A stretch of DNA of 64,000 nucleotides from Phocaeicola abscessus CCUG 55929 (GTDB lineage: Bacteria; Bacteroidota; Bacteroidia; Bacteroidales; Bacteroidaceae): assembly GCF_000312445.1 (NCBI RefSeq), contig NZ_HE997184.1, positions 306,031 to 370,030 of the forward strand, given 5' to 3'. Positions 34,882 to 43,156 of the stretch are shown here, piece after piece. Every line of letters starts with the position of its first letter. The first letter of the stretch is position 1. The position numbers and the translations under genes were made by a program. The notes under the pieces were generated by a model. That model worked only from the letters and a program-made list of their open reading frames with translations, made no database searches and was not told where the DNA came from.

Positions 34882-36168
34882 TCATTTACTCCATTCGCTG
34901 CGATCGTAACGAGTCAACTTATGGCGATAATACTTCGCGACCTCCGCCCAAGGATAGTACGGAGCACGATCGGTATCGACGGGAAGCTGCACCTCGCGTT
35001 CATTGAGCAAAACTTTCACCAGCACATCGCTATCGTTCGCTTTTCGGTAGAATACGAACTGTACGTTGGAGGCCATGGGGAAGATCTCGTACGAATGCCA
35101 ATGGTCGGCCAATGTTTCCATATCGGAATAGGCCTTACCGTAATCGTCCAACTCTAACAGACAAACGAAAGGCAAGAGGCACGACTCGTGTCCGAAACGC
35201 AGCATCGCCCCGTGTCGACCCGTCTGCAGAAAAGCGTCGGCCTTGTCGAGCACGTCGCGCAAGAGCTCCGCCTGGCGATAAGGCATCCAGCCGTCCGTCA
35301 ACGGCGAATTGCCGTCAGCCAGATACCAATATACGTTGCTGCACTGCCAGAGGTCGTAGCATTCCCGATCGGTAAAGAGCGAATACAGTTCCATATCCGT
35401 ATCGTGGCTCTGCATATTGGCCGCTATATCGAACAGGGTTTGCATCAGGCGCTTGGTGTTGACATGATGCGCGACGTAATCGTCGCTCTTGAACAAGACT
35501 TTCATCAGCCGTTCGGGATGCAGATGAGTCTTGGCGAATTCCTCGCCTGCCTTGCGACCTTCTTTTTCCTTGTACAGCGTGCTGAAACGCTTGCCGTCAT
35601 GGTTGAGGTAGAACATATCGTGTACGCTGCCATCCATCGTGATTTGAAGATTAGGATTCAGAGTACGCAGCTGGAGGCATTCGTTCGCCATGGAAAGGAT
35701 GCAACGAATTACGATGGTGGAACGGGCGTCGACCGAAGCATCTCCCTCGAACACCTGCGGGAAGTTGCGTACCATCCGTTCGGCGATTCCGCGGTGTTGA
35801 CGGGCACCCAAGGGAGTGAGCTCGCCCAGCCGTTTCTCCGCCATCTCACTCATTTTGATCACGATATCCTTCACCTCTCTGCCTCGCTCAGTCAACAGCC
35901 CTAAGGAATCGGCCGTCGTCAACGTCCGTCTGGGAAAAAGGTAATCGTTCGGATCGATGAGGTAACGCGAACCGTGTCGATTGTACGAACTGATATAAAA
36001 AGGCTCGTAGCCGGCTGGCGCGGGGGTGAGCGCCGCAATGGGCGCAGGATAAGCGCAATAATTATTAGCTGATAAATGCCGATCGGCGCGAATGGCTTCG
36101 TAGGCGGTCTGGGCCTGCAGAACAAGCGCCGCCGTCAGACACCAAAGAAATACACAAATCTTTTTCAT
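34882..36168 (-). CDS. Histidine acid phosphatase, MINPP/phytase-like
   Basis: A 428-residue exported clade-2 histidine phosphatase. The signal peptide ends near ALVLQAQ. The catalytic motif is NRHGSRY (Arg64-His65-Gly66), and the second His lies in FGHESC with Glu as proton donor. The HE-x pattern and the overall design recall multiple inositol polyphosphate phosphatases of gut Bacteroides, enzymes that degrade phytate in the periplasm. The exact substrate is not settled. It starts 6 bases after the tcdA stop and is probably co-transcribed with that gene. Confidence 0.82.
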   Translation of the reverse strand: MKKICVFLWCLTAALVLQAQTAYEAIRADRHLSANNYCAYPAPIAALTPAPAGYEPFYISSYNRHGSRYLIDPNDYLFPRRTLTTADSLGLLTERGREVKDIVIKMSEMAEKRLGELTPLGARQHRGIAERMVRNFPQVFEGDASVDARSTIVIRCILSMANECLQLRTLNPNLQITMDGSVHDMFYLNHDGKRFSTLYKEKEGRKAGEEFAKTHLHPERLMKVLFKSDDYVAHHVNTKRLMQTLFDIAANMQSHDTDMELYSLFTDRECYDLWQCSNVYWYLADGNSPLTDGWMPYRQAELLRDVLDKADAFLQTGRHGAMLRFGHESCLLPFVCLLELDDYGKAYSDMETLADHWHSYEIFPMASNVQFVFYRKANDSDVLVKVLLNEREVQLPVDTDRAPYYPWAEVAKYYRHKLTRYDRSEWSK

Positions 36169-36174
36169 GATAAA

Positions 36175-36966
36175 CTAATTAGAGTTATTATTCACTTCGT
36201 TTTCCATACTTCGCGACGCATGTTCTTTTCGATAGAGATCCTCCATCACCAAACCCGCCAGCGTAAAGCCGAAGATCGCCGTAATGTGCGCTAGCGTCCC
36301 ATTGATGCGGGCGGCCGAGCGAGGCGAAGCATCGAGTTCATCGCCTCGGTTCTCCCCGCTGTTCGACAACAGTTCATCGCTGTACACACAAAAGAATTTC
36401 TTTTTCGGGAAAAACTTATCGCGCCGGAATTTCCGTCGTAACGATGCGCCCAACGGACATCCCTGTACCTTCCAGAACTCGGCGACGCGGACGCGCTTCG
36501 GATCAATCTTTCGCCCCGCTCCCATTGATGAGAAAAACGTCGCTACAGTTGCGGTCGCCTCTCGGATAAGCAAGGCCTTGTCCTGCAAACTGTCGATCGC
36601 ATCGATGATATAATCATAATCGTCCAATCGGAAAAGAGCCGCCGTATCCGCCGTGTAGGTCTGCCGCACGGCCGTGACGGCTACGTTCGGATCGATCTCC
36701 CACAGGCGTTCTTTCAACGCATCCACCTTCACCTGCCCTATCGTTCGGGAGGTAGCCATCACCTGCCGGTTAAGGTTCGTAACGTCGATGCGATCGAAAT
36801 CCACCATTGTCAGCCGGCCGATGCCGGAACGGACGAGGCTCTCCGCACACCAGCTACCCACCCCGCCCACTCCAAAGAGGATGACTTTGGCCGCAGCGGC
36901 GCGCTCCATCACCCGTTCTCCGACCAGGAGTTCCGTTCTGCGCAATCTGTCTTTTTCAATTTCCAT
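36175..36966 (-). CDS. tcdA: tRNA threonylcarbamoyladenosine dehydratase TcdA
   Basis: TcdA (HesA/MoeB/ThiF superfamily) uses ATP to cyclise t6A37 to ct6A in tRNAs. The 263-residue protein has the adenylation loop GVGGVGSW (33-40), VDFDRIDVTNLNRQ (56-69, with Asn-Arg-Gln) and DAIDSLQDK. Residues near 205-225 (SNSGENRGDELDASP) form a polar insertion. A TACTTTTG -7 box lies at the complement of 36996-37003. The gene is divergent from dinB and followed by the MINPP-like gene. Confidence 0.9.
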   Translation of the reverse strand: MEIEKDRLRRTELLVGERVMERAAAAKVILFGVGGVGSWCAESLVRSGIGRLTMVDFDRIDVTNLNRQVMATSRTIGQVKVDALKERLWEIDPNVAVTAVRQTYTADTAALFRLDDYDYIIDAIDSLQDKALLIREATATVATFFSSMGAGRKIDPKRVRVAEFWKVQGCPLGASLRRKFRRDKFFPKKKFFCVYSDELLSNSGENRGDELDASPRSAARINGTLAHITAIFGFTLAGLVMEDLYRKEHASRSMENEVNNNSN

Positions 36967-36995
36967 AAGCTCATCGTCGTCAATAGAAATCCATA

Positions 36996-37003
36996 CAAAA
37001 GTA
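36996..37003 (-). promoter_or_regulatory. tcdA promoter -7 box
   Basis: The complement reads TACTTTTG, an exact TAnnTTTG. No clear TTG stands 19-21 bases upstream, so only the -7 element is supported. It is 30 bases before the tcdA ATG. Confidence 0.4.
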
Positions 37004-37021
37004 ATGGTTTTTCGGAGAATA

Positions 37022-37052
37022 TTGCCGGCACGGAAGCTTTTTTATAATTTTG
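37022..37052 (+). promoter_or_regulatory. dinB promoter
   Basis: TTG (37022-37024) and TAATTTTG (37045-37052) are 20 bases apart, a full Bacteroidetes promoter. It predicts a very short 5' leader before the ATG at 37067 and excludes the far upstream in-frame ATG as the start. No SOS box was recognised. Confidence 0.65.
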
Positions 37053-37066
37053 CACGGGAAGAGAAT

Positions 37067-38164
37067 ATGAAGTTACGAAAAATCATACACATCGACATGG
37101 ATGCGTTCTACGCTTCCATCGAACAGCGCGACCGTCCCGAGCTGCGAGGGAAACCCATCGCCGTAGGAAACGAAGAGGTGCGAGGCGTGGTGGCGACGGC
37201 CAGTTACGAAGCGCGGAAGTTCGGCGTCCGCTCGGCCATGTCGTCCCTGCGGGCGAAAAGGCTATGCCCGCAGCTGATCTTCGTACACGGCCGAATAGAG
37301 GTGTACAAGGAAATCTCCCAGCAAATTCACGAGATTTTCCTCCGCTATACCGACCTCATCGAGCCGCTCTCCATCGACGAAGCGTTCTTAGACGTGACGG
37401 ACAACAAAAAGTACATCGAACTGGCCGTCGACATCGCGCGTCAGATCAAGCAAGCCATCTGGGAAGAACTGCACCTGCACGCTTCCGCCGGCATATCGTA
37501 CAATAAATTCCTCGCCAAGATTGCCTCGGAGTTCCGCAAACCCGACGGATTGTGCACCATACACCCCCTACAAGCCTTAGAATTCATCGGCAAACTGCGC
37601 ATCGAACAGTTCTGGGGCGTCGGTCCCAAAACGGCGCAAAAGATGCACCTGCTCGGCATCCACACGGGGAAAGACCTGCAACGATGCCCGCTCGAGCTGC
37701 TGATACGGCAGTTCGGCAAGATGGGGCAGATCTATTTCGACTTCGCAAGAGGGGTGGACGAGCGACCCGTCGAAAGAGTCCGCATCCGCAAGTCCATCGG
37801 TACGGAACATACCCTGGAGAAAGATATCGCCGCCGCCTCGTCCGTTATCATCGAACTGTACCATACGACGACGGAACTGGTCGAACGACTGAAACGACAT
37901 TGTTTCAAAGGCAACACACTGACGTTGAAAATCAAGTTCCACGATTTCGAACAGATTACCCGCAGCATCACGCAGGAGAAGGAGCTGCAAACGCTGGAAC
38001 AAATCCTCCCGCTGGCTAAACAGCTGCTGAAAGAGGTCGACTACGCGCAACACCCTATCCGGTTGATCGGCCTGACGGTCTCCAACCCCAAAGAAGAGAC
38101 CGATGCAGAGAGACACGATCAATGGGAACAGCTTTCCTTCCACTTCAAGGACAGGGCATTCTGA
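37067..38164 (+). CDS. dinB: DNA polymerase IV
   Basis: A 365-residue Y-family translesion polymerase. The palm holds IIHIDMDAFYASIEQRD (7-23, first metal Asp) and EPLSIDEAFLDV (Asp-Glu pair). HhH, thumb and little-finger regions follow, and the C-terminus (WEQLSFHF) resembles a beta-clamp-binding tail. The start at 37067 is set by the promoter just upstream and by homology. An open frame extends back to 36674 but overlaps tcdA and carries no related sequence. It is convergent with the MATE gene. Confidence 0.95.
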   Translation: MKLRKIIHIDMDAFYASIEQRDRPELRGKPIAVGNEEVRGVVATASYEARKFGVRSAMSSLRAKRLCPQLIFVHGRIEVYKEISQQIHEIFLRYTDLIEPLSIDEAFLDVTDNKKYIELAVDIARQIKQAIWEELHLHASAGISYNKFLAKIASEFRKPDGLCTIHPLQALEFIGKLRIEQFWGVGPKTAQKMHLLGIHTGKDLQRCPLELLIRQFGKMGQIYFDFARGVDERPVERVRIRKSIGTEHTLEKDIAAASSVIIELYHTTTELVERLKRHCFKGNTLTLKIKFHDFEQITRSITQEKELQTLEQILPLAKQLLKEVDYAQHPIRLIGLTVSNPKEETDAERHDQWEQLSFHFKDRAF

Positions 38165-38234
38165 AAAAGTCCTCTCCCCGCCGCGCGACTGAACTGCGCC
38201 TCCATTCGCTTTCAAGTCACGACGAGGGGTCTGT

Positions 38235-39530
38235 TCAGGCAATAATTCTCCGGCCTAACCATCCTTGTAAAATTCCTCTAAGCAGCAAATAAACGACAAA
38301 GGAAAACCACAAAGCGTGATTTCCCCAAAGTCCCCTCAAACTGAAGTAGAGTATAAAAAAGCTGACGGAAGCGATGAACATCGCACGGAGCATCATCCTG
38401 GTGGCAATGGCGCCGATAAAGATGCCGTCGAAAAGAAAGGCGAGAAATCCGGCAAAAGGGATGGTTAGGATCCAAAAATAATACCTCTTTGCTGCCCAAA
38501 CGATACTATCCTCGTCAGTAAGTACATGCAGAAAGGGCATGCCGACTGTCGCATACACGAGGGTGAAGAGGGCGGAAAGTCCGACTCCCCATAAAAACAG
38601 CCGCTTGACGGTGAGGGCCAACGCCTCTTGATCTTTCGCTCCGATAAACCGTCCTGTCAGTGCTTCGCCGGCATAGGCAAAACCGTCCATGATATAGGAA
38701 AAGAGCAGGAAGAGTTGCATTAACAGCGTGTTGACCGCTAAGATTGTTTCTCCCTGGACAGCACCGGCAGCGGTGAAGTATACCGTAATGATCACCAAAC
38801 AGACGGTGCGAAAGAAAATGTCTCGATTCACCCGGAAGAATTTAATCATTTCCCGACGTTCGAAGAGCCCGTTGTAAGAGATGGTCCGGCGCAAACAACG
38901 ATATTTCCTTCGCCAGCACATATAGGCCGTTAGGAACCCGACATACTGCGCCACGACAGTCCCCGCAGCCACGCCTTCCATTTTCATTTGCCATACGTAA
39001 ACCAAGAAAAGGCTAGCGGCAATATTGACAATGTTTTGCGTGATGGCGATAAACAGGGAGATACGGGTGTTTTGCATGCCGACGAACCAGCCGTTGAAAC
39101 TGTACAAACCCAATACCGCAGGCGCTCCCCAGATGCCGATGCGAAAGTATAATTGGGCATCGGGTCGGACTTCGGGAGGCATATCGATGAAAGCGAAAGC
39201 TGCCTTGCCGACAGGAATCTGCATCAACACGAGAAACAGGGCAATGGATAAACCCACCGTGACGGAACGCAGCAACAGGCAGATGAGTTCTTTCCGATCC
39301 TTTCTGCCGAAGGCCTGGGCTACCATCCCGCTGGTCCCCATGCGGAGAAATCCGAATATCCAGTAAAGGATATTGAAAAGCATCCCTCCTACAGCAATGG
39401 CGCCGATGTAGGAGGCAGCCCCCATGTGTCCGACAATCGTGATATCCACCAAACCGAGCAGCGGTATGGTAATATTGGAGACGATAGAGGGAAGCGCTAT
39501 CTGAAGAATCCGGCGATTCGTTTTATCCAT
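38235..39530 (-). CDS. MATE family efflux transporter
   Basis: A 431-residue inner-membrane exporter of the multidrug and toxic compound extrusion family, driven by Na+ or H+. About 12 membrane segments are visible, in two repeats. The signature sequences PLLGLVDITIVGHMG and FLRMGTSGMVAQAFG place it in the DinF-like branch. The start at 39530 (MDKTNRRILQ) is preferred, since the 20 residues before it are Cys-rich and unrelated to the family. The substrate is unknown. Confidence 0.9.
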   Translation of the reverse strand: MDKTNRRILQIALPSIVSNITIPLLGLVDITIVGHMGAASYIGAIAVGGMLFNILYWIFGFLRMGTSGMVAQAFGRKDRKELICLLLRSVTVGLSIALFLVLMQIPVGKAAFAFIDMPPEVRPDAQLYFRIGIWGAPAVLGLYSFNGWFVGMQNTRISLFIAITQNIVNIAASLFLVYVWQMKMEGVAAGTVVAQYVGFLTAYMCWRRKYRCLRRTISYNGLFERREMIKFFRVNRDIFFRTVCLVIITVYFTAAGAVQGETILAVNTLLMQLFLLFSYIMDGFAYAGEALTGRFIGAKDQEALALTVKRLFLWGVGLSALFTLVYATVGMPFLHVLTDEDSIVWAAKRYYFWILTIPFAGFLAFLFDGIFIGAIATRMMLRAMFIASVSFFILYFSLRGLWGNHALWFSFVVYLLLRGILQGWLGRRIIA

Positions 39531-39586
39531 ACTTTCTATTTCATCGTTGAACAGGCAGGCGCACCTTTTCCGGCAAGGAAGGACTA

Positions 39587-40345
39587 TCATCGATACGCCA
39601 CTTCTTTAAACATATACTTTCTTTCGCTGCCTCGCTCGTCTACCAAGACAAGCCGTCCGTCGGATTCCACATCCGCGATCCTTGCCTTGAAAATTCCCGA
39701 AGCGTCTTCGTACGCATGCAGGCCGTCCTTGCGGAAGAGTGAATCCCGGTAACGTCGGTCGACGAGCGCTGTTTCTCCTCTTCGGAGTCGCTCGTAGGAA
39801 TCCCTTAACTTTTCCATAAATTGTTCGAGCAGATGCATGAGGACGTACTCCTTACCGGTAATCTGTTTCAGCGAAACAGGATTGGGAGCAGTGCTCCGAA
39901 ATTCTTCCTGGTTGATATTGATTCCTATGCCATGGATGCTTCGATCGATGCGCATGCCTGTCAGTCTGTTTTCGATCAGCATGCCACCGATTTTCATCTC
40001 TCTCCAGTAGATGTCGTTCGGCCATTTAATCGTGATGTCGTCGGTGTAAAGATTCAGCGTATCTTTTACGGCAAGCGATGCCATTTCGGAAAGCAGGAAC
40101 TGATGCGGAGCGTCTATAAAGTCAGGATGCAACAAGTAACTGAAAGTGAGATTCTTTTGGGGAGCAGATTCCCACGCGTTACCCCGCTGCCCGCGTCCGT
40201 TCGACTGGAATTGGGCAAGGATGACTGTGAAGTTGGCCACCTCTTGTTCTTCGCAAAGCGCACTGAGATAACTGTTTGTAGAACCGATCTCTTGAAAATG
40301 TATGAGCGGGAACGAGAGCTTATTCATGTCTTTTATTTTATCCAT
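39587..40345 (-). CDS. birA: Biotin--[acetyl-CoA-carboxylase] ligase BirA (short form)
   Basis: A 252-residue biotin protein ligase without the N-terminal DNA-binding domain of the E. coli type, so an enzyme only. Visible are GSTNSYL (start of the catalytic core), the biotinyl-AMP loop GRGQRGN (at about 50-56), KWPNDIYW and the central IGGMLIEN. A second ATG at 40327 (MNKLSFPLIHF) is an alternative start. It begins immediately behind the yraN stop, so the two genes are coupled. Confidence 0.93.
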   Translation of the reverse strand: MDKIKDMNKLSFPLIHFQEIGSTNSYLSALCEEQEVANFTVILAQFQSNGRGQRGNAWESAPQKNLTFSYLLHPDFIDAPHQFLLSEMASLAVKDTLNLYTDDITIKWPNDIYWREMKIGGMLIENRLTGMRIDRSIHGIGININQEEFRSTAPNPVSLKQITGKEYVLMHLLEQFMEKLRDSYERLRRGETALVDRRYRDSLFRKDGLHAYEDASGIFKARIADVESDGRLVLVDERGSERKYMFKEVAYR

Positions 40346-40711
40346 CTACCAAAGGGGTGGATAGAATGCTTCGGGTATATGTTCGATGCGAAACGGAGGT
40401 TTTTCCCCCGTTACCGAGATGACATCAAAACGTACGGGCTTGTCAATCTCGTACATTTGAATATACGCATCCGTCGATTCGATGATATGGCGAATCTTTT
40501 TCTCGTCCACCGCCTCTTCGGGATTCCCGAAAAGGTCGTCGGTACGGGTCTTTACTTCCACTATGACAAGCTCGCCCGCTTTTTCTGCGATGATATCCAA
40601 GTCTCTTTTACCGCTATGCCAGTTACGATGACGGATAAGGTAGTTCTTGCTCAGCAGATAGCGAACGGCAGCCTCCTCGCCTGTTTTTCCTAAGATATTG
40701 TGTTCGGCCAT
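40346..40711 (-). CDS. yraN: YraN family endonuclease-like protein (UPF0102)
   Basis: A 121-residue protein of the UPF0102 group, which has a PD-(D/E)XK-like fold. KTGEEAAVRYL, YLIRHRNW, DLDIIAEKAGELVIVEVKTR (with Asp and Glu-x-Lys) and the C-terminal VRFDVISV strand are visible. The biological role is not established. The start at 40711 (MAEHNILG) is chosen because it begins the family homology and a TACATTTG -7 box stands at the complement of 40731-40738. birA follows directly. Confidence 0.9.
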   Translation of the reverse strand: MAEHNILGKTGEEAAVRYLLSKNYLIRHRNWHSGKRDLDIIAEKAGELVIVEVKTRTDDLFGNPEEAVDEKKIRHIIESTDAYIQMYEIDKPVRFDVISVTGEKPPFRIEHIPEAFYPPLW

Positions 40712-40730
40712 CGCTCTTTTTTTCTGAAAG

Positions 40731-40778
40731 CAAATGTACGCAATTTGTTGCACATATAAAGAACGAAAATTAAATTTG
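40731..40778. promoter_or_regulatory. Divergent promoters yraN/tadA
   Basis: Plus strand: TTG at 40748-40750 and TAAATTTG at 40771-40778, 20 bases apart, serve tadA. Minus strand: TACATTTG at the complement of 40731-40738 serves yraN; its -33 box is poor. The tadA promoter lies wholly inside this 90-base gap, which fixes the tadA start at 40800. Confidence 0.65.
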
Positions 40779-40799
40779 TGCAAAATAGAAGAAACGCTT

Positions 40800-41234
40800 A
40801 TGGCAGACGATGCATTTTTTATGAAACAGGCTTTGCAGGAAGCCCGGCTGGCCGCAGAAGCGGGAGAAGTACCGGTAGGAGCGGTGGTGGTTTGCAGGAA
40901 TCAGGTGGTAGGAAGAGGACGCAACCTGACAGAAACGCTGAACGATGTGACGGCCCATGCCGAGATGCAGGCCATTACGGCGGCGGCAAATACTTTGAAC
41001 GGAAAGTATCTGAACGAGTGTACGATTTACGTGACGGTAGAGCCCTGTGTAATGTGCGCGGGAGCGATAGGATGGGCGCAAATGGCGCGACTGGTTTTCG
41101 GAGCCGACGAGAAAAAACGCGGGTACAGGCGTTTCGCTCCCTACGCATTGCATCCCAAGACAGAAGTGCGGAGCGGCGTGATGGCGGATGATTGCGCTCA
41201 ACTGATGACCGATTTCTTTCGAAAACGGCGATAG
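40800..41234 (+). CDS. tadA: tRNA adenosine(34) deaminase TadA
   Basis: TadA deaminates A34 to inosine in the tRNA-Arg anticodon. The 144-residue protein has the zinc deaminase motifs THAEMQAI (His, catalytic Glu) and EPCVMCAGAI (PCxxC). The start at 40800 (MADDAFFMKQAL) follows a good promoter. An in-frame ATG at 40734 lies upstream of it. Confidence 0.95.
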   Translation: MADDAFFMKQALQEARLAAEAGEVPVGAVVVCRNQVVGRGRNLTETLNDVTAHAEMQAITAAANTLNGKYLNECTIYVTVEPCVMCAGAIGWAQMARLVFGADEKKRGYRRFAPYALHPKTEVRSGVMADDCAQLMTDFFRKRR

Positions 41235-41236
41235 AT

Positions 41237-41464
41237 CTATTCGGTGTCCTCGAAGTCGACGTATTCCCCTTCTTCGTCGCCGAAGATTTTTCCACCGCGA
41301 TGAGCGTAGTCAGAGGGATTTTCTTTATTGTCATCCGCATGAAATGACTGCTTTTTCGATGATTTAAACAACCCCGTTACGCCACGGATCACTTTTCCGA
41401 TGAGATACAATCCGATGAGGATCGACATCAAAACTAACAAGAAGAAAAAGAGTAGAATCTGCAT
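41237..41464 (-). CDS. DUF4834 family small membrane protein
   Basis: A 75-residue protein with one membrane helix (about 3-24) followed by a polar tail ending in the acidic GEYVDFEDTE. This matches DUF4834, a Bacteroidetes-specific family of unknown role. It lies 12 bases after pssA in the psd-pssA cluster, so a link to envelope lipid synthesis is possible. Confidence 0.8.
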   Translation of the reverse strand: MQILLFFFLLVLMSILIGLYLIGKVIRGVTGLFKSSKKQSFHADDNKENPSDYAHRGGKIFGDEEGEYVDFEDTE

Positions 41465-41476
41465 AGCTGTATGGTT

Positions 41477-42193
41477 TCAGAGCTTTTGCGTTTTCTTCCT
41501 GCTGAAGAAAGAGAGCAGGATATACCACACGACGATGGCGGATAAACCGCTAAGCCCCCCCCAAATAAGCAAAGGGATACAAACGGAAAGAAATAAAAAG
41601 CGGATTTGATTATCTCGCCATCCTACATGATGAAATTTCAGCGAGAACATAGGAACTTCCGCCACCAGCAACGACGACATGAGCACTACCATCATAAAAA
41701 GATAGACGGCATTGAATGTCGGAGAAGTCAGAAAAGGATGTGCGCCCACTGCCAAAGACCCCCAGAATAAGGCATTAGCAGGCGTCGGCAGACCGATAAA
41801 CGTATCCGATTGCCGGGGATCGATGTTGAACTTGCCTAAGCGTAACGCGGAACATACGGCGATCAGGAATGCCGTATACGGAAAGAAATCGGTCCACGAC
41901 GACATGAAATCCGGATAATGTACCTCTTGGAAGAGCGAAAAGACCATCGCGGCGGGAGCGAACCCGAAGGTAATATCGTCGGCCAAAGAATCCAATTGCT
42001 TGCCCATCGGATCGGAGACACGAAGCATCCGTGCCAACATGCCGTCGAAGAAGTCGAAAGTAGCTCCAACAAAGATGAACCCGAGCGCTCCTTCGTAATT
42101 CCTTTGAAAAGCCATTACCGCTGCGATACAACCGGCGAACAGATTGCAACAGGTAACGGCGTTAGGGATGTTTCGAACTAGGAAGTTAGCCAT
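41477..42193 (-). CDS. pssA: CDP-diacylglycerol--serine O-phosphatidyltransferase
   Basis: This membrane enzyme makes phosphatidylserine from CDP-diacylglycerol and serine. The 238-residue protein carries the CDP-alcohol transferase signature in FDGMLARMLRVSD and GKQLDSLADD (DG-x2-AR ... G-x3-D-x3-D), with about seven hydrophobic segments. It lies 9 bases after psd, so the two consecutive steps to phosphatidylethanolamine are in one operon. Confidence 0.94.
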   Translation of the reverse strand: MANFLVRNIPNAVTCCNLFAGCIAAVMAFQRNYEGALGFIFVGATFDFFDGMLARMLRVSDPMGKQLDSLADDITFGFAPAAMVFSLFQEVHYPDFMSSWTDFFPYTAFLIAVCSALRLGKFNIDPRQSDTFIGLPTPANALFWGSLAVGAHPFLTSPTFNAVYLFMMVVLMSSLLVAEVPMFSLKFHHVGWRDNQIRFLFLSVCIPLLIWGGLSGLSAIVVWYILLSFFSRKKTQKL

Positions 42194-42202
42194 GGCGATC
42201 GT

Positions 42203-42889
42203 CTATTTTAGTCGAGCGATCACGGTCTGGTTGCCCATCGTGGTTTGCCCGATTTTAACGCATACCTCGGTATTTAACGGCAAATATACATCGACACGGG
42301 AACCGAATTTGATAAATCCCATGTGTTCGTCGATGAAACAGTTTTCTCCTTCGTTGGCATAGGTGACGATCCGCCGGGCGACAGCACCGGCAATTTGGCG
42401 CGCCAAAATGGTCACGCCTTCGGGAGTCTCTATCAGAATGGCGGAGCGTTCGTTCTCCGTACTGGCTTTGGGGAGGTACGCCTTACGGAATCGACCGTCT
42501 TGATGGTCGACTTTTCTGACGATGCCGTCCACCGGATACCAGTTCGCATGGACGTTGAACAGGCTCATGAAAATGGAAATCATGATCCTGCGCTCGTGAA
42601 GGTATTCCGTCTCTTCTACTTCCTGAATAACCACTACCCTACCATCGGCAGGGGCTACGACCGTCTTTTCCGTGTCCTCCTCAAAAAGCCGGACGGGACA
42701 CTGGAAAAAGTTAATCATCAACCCGTAGACAATTACGCTGCCTACAGCCAATATATAAAAAGGTATTTTAGTAGCGAACAGATGAAATACCAACGAATTC
42801 AGGATCACAAGAAAGATGGCGCTGATAACGAGCGCTCCGGTACCCTCTCTGTGCAATCTTATTTTTTTTAATCTATTTATGCGATTCAT
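42203..42889 (-). CDS. psd: Phosphatidylserine decarboxylase proenzyme
   Basis: Psd decarboxylates phosphatidylserine to phosphatidylethanolamine after self-cleavage to form a pyruvoyl group. The 228-residue protein is of the short PSD-A-related type with two N-terminal membrane segments and the cleavage site FGSRVDVYL near the end. The start at 42889 ([16 protein letters not shown]) matches relatives. An in-frame ATG exists at 42964, downstream of the promoter at about 43,000, so the longer form cannot be excluded. Confidence 0.92.
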   Translation of the reverse strand: MNRINRLKKIRLHREGTGALVISAIFLVILNSLVFHLFATKIPFYILAVGSVIVYGLMINFFQCPVRLFEEDTEKTVVAPADGRVVVIQEVEETEYLHERRIMISIFMSLFNVHANWYPVDGIVRKVDHQDGRFRKAYLPKASTENERSAILIETPEGVTILARQIAGAVARRIVTYANEGENCFIDEHMGFIKFGSRVDVYLPLNTEVCVKIGQTTMGNQTVIARLK

Positions 42890-42993
42890 CGGGATGATCA
42901 AAAGTCGTCCAAAAAAATAAAGCAATCCATTGTGCAAGTAAAAACGTTCGATACAACCCTGCATGCAGTCTGTTTTCGACTTATTTTACCGGA

Positions 42994-43025
42994 CAAAAAT
43001 AAAGTTATTTTAGTCAATGTGCAAA
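42994..43025 (-). promoter_or_regulatory. Promoter of the psd-pssA-DUF4834 operon
   Basis: On the minus strand TTTG (complement of 43022-43025) and TATTTTTG (complement of 42994-43001) stand 20 bases apart, a perfect match. It lies about 105 bases before the preferred psd start, leaving a moderately long leader. Confidence 0.65.
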
Positions 43026-43100
43026 TAAAAAAGGAGGTAAATAAGCATCCGAATGATTTTTCCGTTGTCCATGCAGATTGTTCATAACTTCTTCGGCAAC

Positions 43101-43134
43101 TTTTTGCAGGTTAACGCAAAGAGACTTACCTTTG
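43101..43134 (+). promoter_or_regulatory. dnaE promoter
   Basis: TTTTTG (43101-43106) and TACCTTTG (43127-43134) are separated by 20 bases. The ATG of dnaE at 43157 lies 22 bases beyond the -7 box. Confidence 0.7.
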
Positions 43135-43156
43135 GATAGTTATCTTAACGGAAATT

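Noticed and set aside
36674..37066. Long N-terminal extension of dinB
   Set aside because: It overlaps tcdA on the other strand, lies before the dinB promoter and has no polymerase homology.
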